This document shows, one piece after another, positions 55,294 through 62,598 of a stretch of DNA of 62,598 nt (position 1 is the stretch's first letter; every line of letters begins with the position of its first letter). Position numbers and translations under genes: made by a program. Below the pieces are notes generated by a model that was given only the letters and a program-made list of their open reading frames with translations, searched no databases and was not told the DNA's origin. The DNA is taken from positions 1-62,598 of the forward strand of contig NZ_JAHXBG010000043.1 of assembly GCF_020103725.1 (NCBI RefSeq), given 5' to 3'. The DNA comes from Hyalangium gracile. Lineage in GTDB: Bacteria; Myxococcota; Myxococcia; Myxococcales; Myxococcaceae.

Positions 55294-57761
55294 TCCGCCA
55301 CTCTAGCGGCCCGGCGGCGAGCCCACACGGGCACCAGCACCAGCAGCAACCACCCGAGAGCTCCACCGGACGCTCCCGCCTGGCAGCCACCGTCCCTGCG
55401 GAGCTGCTCCTGCACGGTCACCGTGAAGGTGCAGCTCGCCGTCTGCTGCCCCGCGTCGGTCGCCGTGGCGGTGACGATCGTCTCCCCCACCGGGAAGGTA
55501 CTGCCGGGCTCATGGCTGTAGCGGATCGTCGTCTCGATCAGGTTGTCCTTCGCCGTCGCCTCGGGGAAGCGCACCACCGCGCCCTCGGGCTTGGAGGCAG
55601 TCGCCTGCTGGGACCCCGGACAGGTGATGGACGGCGGCTCCGCGTCGATGTTCTTCACCCAGAAGCTGCACTCGGCGCTGTGGCCCGCCATGTCCCTCAC
55701 CTCGAGCGTCACGCGCGTCTCTCCCACCGGGAACAGGCTCCCGGGCGGGTGCTCGGTGATCAGCTCCGGGTTCGGCGTGCCGACGTCCTCCACCGTGTAC
55801 TGATAGTTGACGGGAACAGGCTCCGCGCTCTGGGCCGGGAACACGATGTCCCTCGGGCAGGTGAGGCGCGGCGGCACCGTGTCGCGGACGGTGAGCGGGA
55901 AGTGGCACTCGGTGGTCCTTGCCCCATCGCTCGCGACGACGTCGATCATCGTCGTCCCCAGCGGGAAGACGCTGCCGGGAGGCTGGCTGTAGCTCACCGT
56001 GAGGTTCGAGGCGGCCGCATCGCTCGCCACCACGAAGTAGTTGGCCAGGGTCCCGGAGGGCCCCGTGGCCTCCTGCACCACGGCCTGGGGGCACACCAGC
56101 ACCGGCGGCGTCCTGTCCTGGACGTTGATCTGGAAGGTGCACGTCTTGCTGTTCCCCGCCGCATCCGTCGCAGTGATGGTGACGGGCGTGGTCCCCAACG
56201 CGAAGAAGCCCCACAGCGCCGGGCTCGAGCTCACGGTGGGCACCGCCACCGCGTCATCGAACACCAGCGCGGGAGGGCTGGAGAAGAACGCGCCCTGCGG
56301 GTTGATCGCCTCCACCTCCTGGGTGCCCGGGCAGGTGATGACGGGCGCGAAGCAGTCCACCTCGTTGAGCGGGAGGGAGAAGAGCACCTCGCCCAGGGTC
56401 GGGTGGGTGGCCGCGAAGAAGAGCCTGCTGCCCGAGCTCGTCATGTCGCGCGGGTTGGAGCTCGCCGCCTGCGGACCGATGTCCGTCAGCCGGGCCACTC
56501 CTACCTCATCGATCTTCCAGAGCTCGCTGCCGGAGATGCCGTCGTTGATCTGCGCCAGGAGGACTCCGGGACCCGCCGCCAGCTTCGCGGCGATCAGCCC
56601 GTCCGAGCCTGGGATGAAGTCCCGCACCAGCGTCGTCCCCGTCCTGCTTCCATCACTGCGCCAGAGCTCGTCTCCGTGAACTCCGTCATTCGCGATGAAG
56701 AACAGCTGCTCCCCCACCGCGGTGAGCTGCTGGGGGACCGAGCCGAAGTTGCCGGGCTTGATGTCCTTGAGGAGGTACGTGCCTTGCTCGGAGCCGTCGG
56801 TCCGCCACACCTCCTCGGCGTTCGTGGCATCACTGAGCCGGAAGAAGAGCTGGCTGCCGGCGACGGTGAGATCCTGGGGGACGCTCTGCGCGCCGGAGAG
56901 CGCCGTCGGCGCGACGCGCCGTGTGCCCGTCGCCGTCCCATCACTCTTCCAGAGTGTCGAGGTCGTCCCGTCCGTGGCGGTGAAGTAGAGCATCCCCCCC
57001 ATCGCTCGCAGGGAGCTGGGAAGGCTGCCCATGGGGTCCGCGCGGATGTTCACCACCTGCACGGTGCCTGGCTGCGTCCCGTCGCTCGTCCAGAGTTCAT
57101 CCCCACTGACACCGTCATCCGCCGCGAAGAACACGCGCCCGTTCAGGGCCGTCAGCGAGGACGGGAAGGAGCCCGTGGTCCCAGGGCGGATGTTCCGCAC
57201 GAGCTGGGTTCCCGAGGGCGCTCCGTCACTCTTCCAGAGCTCGTAGTCCGAGGCGCTATCGGCCGCGGAGAAGAACAGCAGGTTCCCCACGGCGACGAAC
57301 TCGGACTGGGGACCCAGGCCCGCCGTCGGGAAGCTCTTCAGGGGGATAGTGCCCGTAGCCGTCCCATCGCTCCTCCACAGCTCCGTGGAGCCGACGGAGG
57401 TGGTGACCGTGAAGAACAGCAGGTTGCCCACGGCGGTGAATCGATCGAGCGACGCGCTCGACTGCCAGGACGGGTATCCCTTCACCCGCGAGGCGCCCGC
57501 GGGTGTGCCCGTGCTCTTCCAGAGCGCCCGGCCGTTGGCGCCCTCGTTCACGATGAAGAAGAGCGTCCCTGCCACATCCACCAGCCTGGACGGACTGGGG
57601 ACGGGCAGACCTTGCTGAGTGTCCAGCACCACCACCGGCGTCGCGCACGGCTCTCCGGGCACCGTCCCCATGCCCCCGGAGACCTGAGCTCGCGCGGGCA
57701 GGGACATGCCCAGGACGGACAGGAGCAACAGCAGGTGTGCGGCGAGCCGGCGGAGCCCCAT
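55290..57761 (-). CDS. Secreted ELWxxDGT/HYR-repeat protein with MYXO-CTERM-like anchor
   Basis: The 823-residue protein starts with a signal peptide (LLLLLSVLGMSLPARAQ). Residues about 60-450 hold at least seven ELWxSDG-type repeats (ELWRSDGTATGT, ELWKSDGAPSGT, ELWTSDGTQPGT), a beta-propeller-like array. Residues about 465-790 carry four HYR-type Ig-like domains, each beginning with a PP-x-CP pair (PPVLVCP, PPRLTCP, PPSITCP). The end is a Cys-Gly-Ala segment, a hydrophobic helix (GALGWLLLVLVPVW) and an Arg cluster, as in MYXO-CTERM anchors, which are cut and attached at the cell surface. Its stop overlaps the next gene. Confidence 0.85.
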   Translation of the reverse strand: MGLRRLAAHLLLLLSVLGMSLPARAQVSGGMGTVPGEPCATPVVVLDTQQGLPVPSPSRLVDVAGTLFFIVNEGANGRALWKSTGTPAGASRVKGYPSWQSSASLDRFTAVGNLLFFTVTTSVGSTELWRSDGTATGTIPLKSFPTAGLGPQSEFVAVGNLLFFSAADSASDYELWKSDGAPSGTQLVRNIRPGTTGSFPSSLTALNGRVFFAADDGVSGDELWTSDGTQPGTVQVVNIRADPMGSLPSSLRAMGGMLYFTATDGTTSTLWKSDGTATGTRRVAPTALSGAQSVPQDLTVAGSQLFFRLSDATNAEEVWRTDGSEQGTYLLKDIKPGNFGSVPQQLTAVGEQLFFIANDGVHGDELWRSDGSRTGTTLVRDFIPGSDGLIAAKLAAGPGVLLAQINDGISGSELWKIDEVGVARLTDIGPQAASSNPRDMTSSGSRLFFAATHPTLGEVLFSLPLNEVDCFAPVITCPGTQEVEAINPQGAFFSSPPALVFDDAVAVPTVSSSPALWGFFALGTTPVTITATDAAGNSKTCTFQINVQDRTPPVLVCPQAVVQEATGPSGTLANYFVVASDAAASNLTVSYSQPPGSVFPLGTTMIDVVASDGARTTECHFPLTVRDTVPPRLTCPRDIVFPAQSAEPVPVNYQYTVEDVGTPNPELITEHPPGSLFPVGETRVTLEVRDMAGHSAECSFWVKNIDAEPPSITCPGSQQATASKPEGAVVRFPEATAKDNLIETTIRYSHEPGSTFPVGETIVTATATDAGQQTASCTFTVTVQEQLRRDGGCQAGASGGALGWLLLVLVPVWARRRAARVAE

Positions 57762-57879
57762 CTTTGCGCTCTTCTCCAGGGCGGATCCCTGCCTCCTGTC
57801 TATCGCACTCGCTCCCTCGACGGGAGCCCCGCGCCAGCAGCCGTCCTGCCTGCCTCATGAGCGTACCCCTGAATACACA

Positions 57880-57913
57880 ACGGCCGGTGCCCTCTGCTCC
57901 GGGCACCGGCCGT
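57880..57913 (-). terminator. Strong hairpin terminator after the repeat protein gene
   Basis: ACGGCCGGTGCCC (57880-57892) pairs perfectly with GGGCACCGGCCGT (57901-57913) over 13 bp with an 8-base loop. On the minus strand it is followed by TGTGTATTC, a modest T-tract. It stands just after the stop of the Ig-like repeat gene. Confidence 0.75.
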
Positions 57914-57936
57914 CTCGAGACTTCAACCGCCTTGGA

Positions 57937-60900
57937 CTAGCGGCCCGCCATGAAGTCGGGCGCGGCGCTCGGCGGCGGCGCGTCGTTGTCGTTGACCGGC
58001 ACGTACACCGTGCAGGTGCCCTGCGCCCCGTTGAGCGAGGCGTCCTCGACCTTGAAGCGCGCCGTGTACACGCGCATCTGGTTGCCGGACGCCAGCTTGG
58101 CGCGAACCTGGAACGTGTGGTTGTTCAGCACCACGATGTCGTTCGGGTCGCTCGCCGGGTCGTTGCTGGTGATCTCCAGGTCGTACGCGTTGACGGGGAT
58201 GTTGATTTTCGTGTCGCAGCGATCCCACACCGCCGCGCACTCGGTCAGATCCACCGTGCGCATGGTGATGGTGTCCGCGGGGAACACCTTCACCTTCTTC
58301 GTCTCGGTCAGCGTGGGCGACAGGTTGTCGATGACCTCCACGGAGCGCGTGACATGCTCGGCCCAGTTGAAGGCGCCGTCACGCACGTCGTACCGCAGGG
58401 TGTAGACGCCAGGCTCCTGCTTGTTGACCTCGCCGCTCACCATGACCGACGGGGACACATCGCCGTAGCACTGGTCATCACCCGTCGCCATCTCCTCGAC
58501 GTACGGCTGCGGGTCCACATCGTCCGGGCCGCGGGGCACGAAGCACTGCGTCTGGACGTTCGCCTCACCATTGAGCGTCAGCATGGGCGGCAGCGTGTCC
58601 TGCACGTACACGGAGAGGATGGCGTTCTGGATGTTGTAGCTGTCATCCCAGGCCAGGTACTGCACGTAGTACAGGCCTTCCACCGTGGTGGTCGGGCCAG
58701 GCCCGAAGTCATCCGGATCGATGTCGCCGGGGATGCCGTCGCCATCGTCGTCACCCGTGTTGTACTGGTGCACCTGGAGCTCGCCCTGGCACGAGTCGGT
58801 CGCCGTGGCGCCCGGGTTCTGCCACACGTTGCCAATCGCGTGGCCCGTGCACTCGTAGTAGATCTCCGTGGAGCCGTTGACGGTGAGCACCGGAGCCTGC
58901 GTGTCCACCACGGTGTAGGTGCGCGTGGCGCCGCTGACGGTGGTGTTGCCGTGCCCGTCGTGGGCCGAGTACGTCACCGTGTGGTTGCCCGGCTCGTTCG
59001 GCAGCGTGGCCGGGTTGGCCACGATGTTGGCGGTCACGTTCCCGTAGCAGGCGTCCTGCGCCGTCGCGTTCAGGTCGGGCTGCACGCCGCACTCGATCTC
59101 CACCTCGGAGGCACCCACCAGCGAGATGACCGGCCCCAGCGTGTCGTCCACGATCACGTCACGCGTGGCGGTGGCCTGGTTGCCGTAGTTGTCGTTGGTC
59201 CGGTAGCGAACCTCGTACGTGCCCTCCTTCATGTGGTCCACGCCGATGAAGTCGACGAAGACCTGCGGCGCGGCGGCCTGGCACGAGTCGGTGGCGGTGG
59301 CGCCCGGATCGACGTACGGAGTGCCGCACTCGAGGTGATCGTACGGGTTCTCGCCGTTCAGCGTGATGGTCGGAGCCGTCTTGTCCTCCACGATGACGTT
59401 GCGCACCGCGGTGCTCGTGTTCCCGCTCTCGTCCTTGGCGGTGTAGGTCACCAGGTACGCGTTCGGCTCGTTCGTGTTCACGTTGGACGTCGAGGTGATG
59501 GTGGTCGTCGGCGAGCAGAAGTCCGTGGCCGTGGCGCCCTGATCCACGTACTCGCCCTTGCACTCGACGTAGACGGCGACCTCACCGTTGAGGTTGATGG
59601 TCGGACCCGTCGAGTCGATGACCTGCACGTTGCGGGTCACCGTGGGCGAGGTGTTGCCCACCGTGTCCTGTGCCGTGTAGCGCAGCGTGTAGTTGCCGCT
59701 CACGCCCATGTTCACCGTGCCGGTGACCATCACCGGCACCGTGCCCACGCACAGGTCCGTCGCCGTCGCACCCGGATCCTGGTACGCGTCCGGGCTGCAC
59801 TCCACCGTCTGGTTGGCCGGGCCGTTGAGCGCGATGCTCGGCGGCGCGTTGTCGTTCATCGTCACCGTACGGGTGACCGGCGAGACCGTGGTGTTACCGG
59901 CGTCGTCCGTCGCGCTGTAGGTGATGATGAAGTTGTCCGGCTGGTTCGGGTTGGACGTGCGCGTGGCGACGACCGTCACCGACGGGTCGCACGAGTCGGT
60001 CGCCGTGGCGCCCGGATCCACGTACTCGGTGCGGCACTCATACGTCGCGTTGAGCGGGCCCGTGACGTTGATGGTCGGGGCCAGCGTGTCCGCCACGTGC
60101 ACCGTGCGGCTGACGGACGGGGCGCTGTTCCCCGACGAGTCGGCCACGTTGTAGATGAGCGTGTAGTCGGCCGGCACGGCCGAGTTGACCGTACCGCTGC
60201 GGGAGATGGCGCCCGACAGGTCGCCCGTGCAGGCGTCGTTGGCCGTGGCGCCCGGATCCACGAACGGCGTGCCGCACTCCAGGTTCTGGAGCGCAGGGCC
60301 GTTGAGGACCAGGGTCGGCGCGGCGTTGTCGTCCACGTTCACCGTGCGCACCACCGGCGAGGTGAAGGTGTTGCCGGACGGATCCGTCACGCTGTAGGTG
60401 ATGGTGAAGTTGCCCGGGTTCGCCGGATCATTCGTGCGGGTGGCCACGATGGCGGACGTCAGGTTGCCGGCGCACTGGTCGCTGGCCGTGGCGCCCGGAT
60501 CGACGTAGGTGGAGCCGCACTCGAACGTCTGGTCCACCGGGCCGTTGACGGCGATGGTGGGAGCCAGCGTGTCGCTCACCGTCACCGCGCGGTTGACCGG
60601 CCCAGCGGTGTTACCCGTGGTGTCGGACACCGTGTAGGAGACGTTGTAGTTGCCCACCACGGCCGGGTTGACCGCGCCGGCCACCTGCACCGCCGCGTCC
60701 AGGTTGCCCGCGCACACGTCGGTGGCCGTGGCCCCCGGATCGGTGTACGGACCACCGCACTCCACCGCCTGCGTCGCCGGGCCATTGAGGGCCAGCGTCG
60801 GCGCCAGCGTGTCGCTCACCGTCACCGTGCGGTTGGTGGAGACGTTCTGATAGCCGTCGTTGGCGCTGTAGGTCAGCGTGTAGGCGGCGGGCACCTTCTC

Positions 60901-62598
60901 GTTCACCGCACCGGCCACCGTCACCGGCAGGTTGCCAGCGCACAGGTCGTTAGCCGTGGCGCCCGGATCGTTGAACGGCGTGCCGCACTCCAGCGGCACA
61001 GCAGCCCCACCGTTGAGCGCGATGGACGGAGCCTGGTCATCCACCACCGTCACGGTGCGCACATCGGCGGAGGTCGCCGAGTTGCCCGACGGGTCGGTCA
61101 CGCTGTAGCTGATGGTGTAGTTACCGGCCGCGCTCGAGTTCACGCTGCCAGAGGCCACGATGGCCGCCGTCAGGTCGCCGTAGCACGAGTCGGTGGCCGT
61201 GGCGCCCGGGTCGGCGTACGGGCCGCTGCCGCACTGCACCGACTGGCTGAGCGGACCGCGCACCGTGATGGCCGGGGCCAGGGTGTCGCTCACGTTCACC
61301 GTGCGGTGCACCGCCGGCGCGCTCTGGCCGGACGGGTCGGTCACGTTGTAGGTGAGCTGGTAGCTGGCCGGCGAGGAGCTGTTGACGGAGCCGGTCCGGA
61401 CGATGCGGCTGGTGACATCCCCGAAGCAGGCGTCGTTGGCCGTGGCGCCGGGGTCGGTGTACGGCGTGCCGCACTCCAGCGACTGGGTGGCCGCGCCCAG
61501 CAGCGCCAGCGTCGGCGGAGCGTTGTCGTTCACCGTCACCGTGCGGGTGACAGGCGAGGCGACGGCGTTGCCCGACGGATCCGTGGCCGAGTAGGTGTAG
61601 ACGATCTGGCCCGGAGCGTCCGGGTTGCCCTGCTGGGTGGTCACCACCGTCACCGCGCCAGCGCACGCGTCGGTCGCCGTGGCGCCCGGATCGACGTAGG
61701 CGGTGCCGCACTCGAAGGTGTCGGTGGGCGAGCCGTTGAGCGCGATGGAAGGCGGCAGCGTGTCGCTCACCGTCACCGTGCGGTCGACCGAGGCGGTGTG
61801 CGCCCCGTCGCTCACGGTGTACTGGAGCACCTGCGGGGTGGTCAGCAGCCTGTTGTCCACCGTGCCCGTCTTCTGGATGGCGCTCGTCAGGTTGCCGGCG
61901 CACTGGTCATTGGCCGTGGCGCCCGGGTCGGTGAACGGCGTGGCGCACTCCAGGCCCATGTTGGCCGGGCCCACCAGCGCCAGCTGCGGCGGCAGGTTGT
62001 CGCTCACCGTCACCGTGCGGCTGGCCGTCGAGGTGCCCACGTTGCCGGACGGGTCCGTCGCCGTATAGCTGATGGTGTAGGTGTTCGGCACGTTCGGGTT
62101 GGCCACGCTGGAGGCCACCGCCGGCAGCGTCCCGGCGCACGCGTCGCTCGCCGTCGCGCCCTCATCCGTGTAGGAGCTACCGCACTCCACCGCCTGGTTG
62201 AGCGAACCGATGACCGTGACGACGGGCTTCTTCGTGTCGCTCACGTTCACCGTGCGGCTGACGGCCGGAGCGCTCTGGCCCGCCGGATCCGTCACGTTGT
62301 AGGAGACCGTGTAGCTGTCCGGCACCATGTTGTTCACCGAGCCCGACTTGGTGATGCGGCCGGTGACGTCGCCGAAGCAGGCGTCGCTGGCCGTGGCACC
62401 CGGGTCGTTGTACGGGTCGGCGCACTCGAGCGCCTGGACAGCCGGGCCCAGCAGCGCCAGCGTGGGCGGAGCGTTGTCGTTCACCGTCACCGTGCGGGTG
62501 ACGGGTGAGGCGACGGTGTTACCCGACGGATCCGTGGCCGAGTAGGTGTAGATGATCTGTCCCGGCTGGTTCGGGTTGCCCTGCTGGGTGGTCGTCAC
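57937..62598 (-). CDS. Giant surface protein of tandem Ig-like (DUF5011-type) repeats, 5' cut by window edge
   Basis: The frame is open to the window edge, giving at least 1553 residues. About nineteen repeats of 70-80 residues follow one another. Each has an ECG/ECA-(PYxDPGATAxDxC) block such as LECGTPFVDPGATANDAC, then a strand pair NFTITYSVTDPSGN and a linker RTVTVSDTLAP. This is the immunoglobulin-like (Big/DUF5011/HYR) type, probably Ca-binding and stalk-forming at the cell surface. The last ~150 residues are a different beta domain. It ends NDNDAPPPSAAPDFMAGR without a sorting motif. The N-terminus is outside the window. The repeats are near identical at the DNA level. Confidence 0.9.
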   Translation of the reverse strand: MTTTQQGNPNQPGQIIYTYSATDPSGNTVASPVTRTVTVNDNAPPTLALLGPAVQALECADPYNDPGATASDACFGDVTGRITKSGSVNNMVPDSYTVSYNVTDPAGQSAPAVSRTVNVSDTKKPVVTVIGSLNQAVECGSSYTDEGATASDACAGTLPAVASSVANPNVPNTYTISYTATDPSGNVGTSTASRTVTVSDNLPPQLALVGPANMGLECATPFTDPGATANDQCAGNLTSAIQKTGTVDNRLLTTPQVLQYTVSDGAHTASVDRTVTVSDTLPPSIALNGSPTDTFECGTAYVDPGATATDACAGAVTVVTTQQGNPDAPGQIVYTYSATDPSGNAVASPVTRTVTVNDNAPPTLALLGAATQSLECGTPYTDPGATANDACFGDVTSRIVRTGSVNSSSPASYQLTYNVTDPSGQSAPAVHRTVNVSDTLAPAITVRGPLSQSVQCGSGPYADPGATATDSCYGDLTAAIVASGSVNSSAAGNYTISYSVTDPSGNSATSADVRTVTVVDDQAPSIALNGGAAVPLECGTPFNDPGATANDLCAGNLPVTVAGAVNEKVPAAYTLTYSANDGYQNVSTNRTVTVSDTLAPTLALNGPATQAVECGGPYTDPGATATDVCAGNLDAAVQVAGAVNPAVVGNYNVSYTVSDTTGNTAGPVNRAVTVSDTLAPTIAVNGPVDQTFECGSTYVDPGATASDQCAGNLTSAIVATRTNDPANPGNFTITYSVTDPSGNTFTSPVVRTVNVDDNAAPTLVLNGPALQNLECGTPFVDPGATANDACTGDLSGAISRSGTVNSAVPADYTLIYNVADSSGNSAPSVSRTVHVADTLAPTINVTGPLNATYECRTEYVDPGATATDSCDPSVTVVATRTSNPNQPDNFIITYSATDDAGNTTVSPVTRTVTMNDNAPPSIALNGPANQTVECSPDAYQDPGATATDLCVGTVPVMVTGTVNMGVSGNYTLRYTAQDTVGNTSPTVTRNVQVIDSTGPTINLNGEVAVYVECKGEYVDQGATATDFCSPTTTITSTSNVNTNEPNAYLVTYTAKDESGNTSTAVRNVIVEDKTAPTITLNGENPYDHLECGTPYVDPGATATDSCQAAAPQVFVDFIGVDHMKEGTYEVRYRTNDNYGNQATATRDVIVDDTLGPVISLVGASEVEIECGVQPDLNATAQDACYGNVTANIVANPATLPNEPGNHTVTYSAHDGHGNTTVSGATRTYTVVDTQAPVLTVNGSTEIYYECTGHAIGNVWQNPGATATDSCQGELQVHQYNTGDDDGDGIPGDIDPDDFGPGPTTTVEGLYYVQYLAWDDSYNIQNAILSVYVQDTLPPMLTLNGEANVQTQCFVPRGPDDVDPQPYVEEMATGDDQCYGDVSPSVMVSGEVNKQEPGVYTLRYDVRDGAFNWAEHVTRSVEVIDNLSPTLTETKKVKVFPADTITMRTVDLTECAAVWDRCDTKINIPVNAYDLEITSNDPASDPNDIVVLNNHTFQVRAKLASGNQMRVYTARFKVEDASLNGAQGTCTVYVPVNDNDAPPPSAAPDFMAGR

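Noticed and set aside
57706-62508. A 1600-codon plus-strand open frame
   Set aside because: It is an antisense shadow of the Ig-like repeat protein. Arg/His-rich composition, repeat period copied from the other strand and no domain.
57937-62598. Tandem repeats considered as a CRISPR array
   Set aside because: Units are about 230 bases long, in frame and protein coding, with no spacers.

Overview
The window is high-G+C DNA from a delta-proteobacterium of the myxobacterial type, most likely a member of the Cystobacterineae (inference). Signs are a MYXO-CTERM-like C-terminal anchor, a Hanks-type Ser/Thr kinase, a caspase-like protein next to an ECF sigma factor, a sigma-54 regulator with matching promoters, a lysine/alanine-rich TfoX-like protein, and very long secreted repeat proteins. 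Most large open frames opposite the true genes are G+C shadows and are left out.

The window has two halves. From 1 to about 20.7 kb it is an accessory, partly decayed region. It holds the tail of a TPR protein, an IS91-type transposase with a candidate insertion boundary, a WHH-nuclease toxin with a SUKH immunity gene whose toxin 5' end was replaced by an IS remnant, and a lower-G+C Tat lipoprotein amidohydrolase. It also holds an ECF sigma / zinc anti-sigma / caspase-beta-barrel module, a frameshifted MazG-like gene beside an EVE-HNH nuclease, a 2OG-Fe(II) oxygenase, a methyltransferase-LRR fusion and an Rrf2 regulator with a palindromic operator. Pieces of transposases, an ExeA-like ATPase, a pRiA4b ORF-3-like gene and a VOC protein lie between them.

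From 20.7 kb to the end the region is dense and intact. In order it has a large hybrid sensor kinase; a lipid-type block (acyltransferase, SDR, small hydrolase) followed by an uncharacterised 845-residue protein; pseudouridine synthase and GNAT; a ThrE-type exporter; xanthine dehydrogenase subunits; DoxX; an AI-2E-type permease; an M49 peptidase; ureidoglycolate lyase; a nuclease-like lipoprotein with a lamin-tail domain; an ODP-type metallo-hydrolase with a Ser/Thr kinase; TfoX-like; an acyl-CoA synthetase; cysE-cysK; a sulfide-oxidation block; and two surface proteins with repeats. The last of these runs off the right edge.

Two regulatory circuits can be read directly. First, a 28-bp promoter-like motif is found before the ECF sigma gene, before the caspase gene, and before a broken TonB/carboxypeptidase-like gene 4 kb away, which suggests an autoregulated ECF regulon with one dead member. 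Second, sulfide:quinone oxidoreductase is divergent from a sigma-54 activator. Good sigma-54 promoters and CTGAAACG repeats precede both the SQR gene and the downstream persulfide dioxygenase-rhodanese-TauE genes. This predicts a switch that turns sulfide into persulfide, then sulfite, then exports it.
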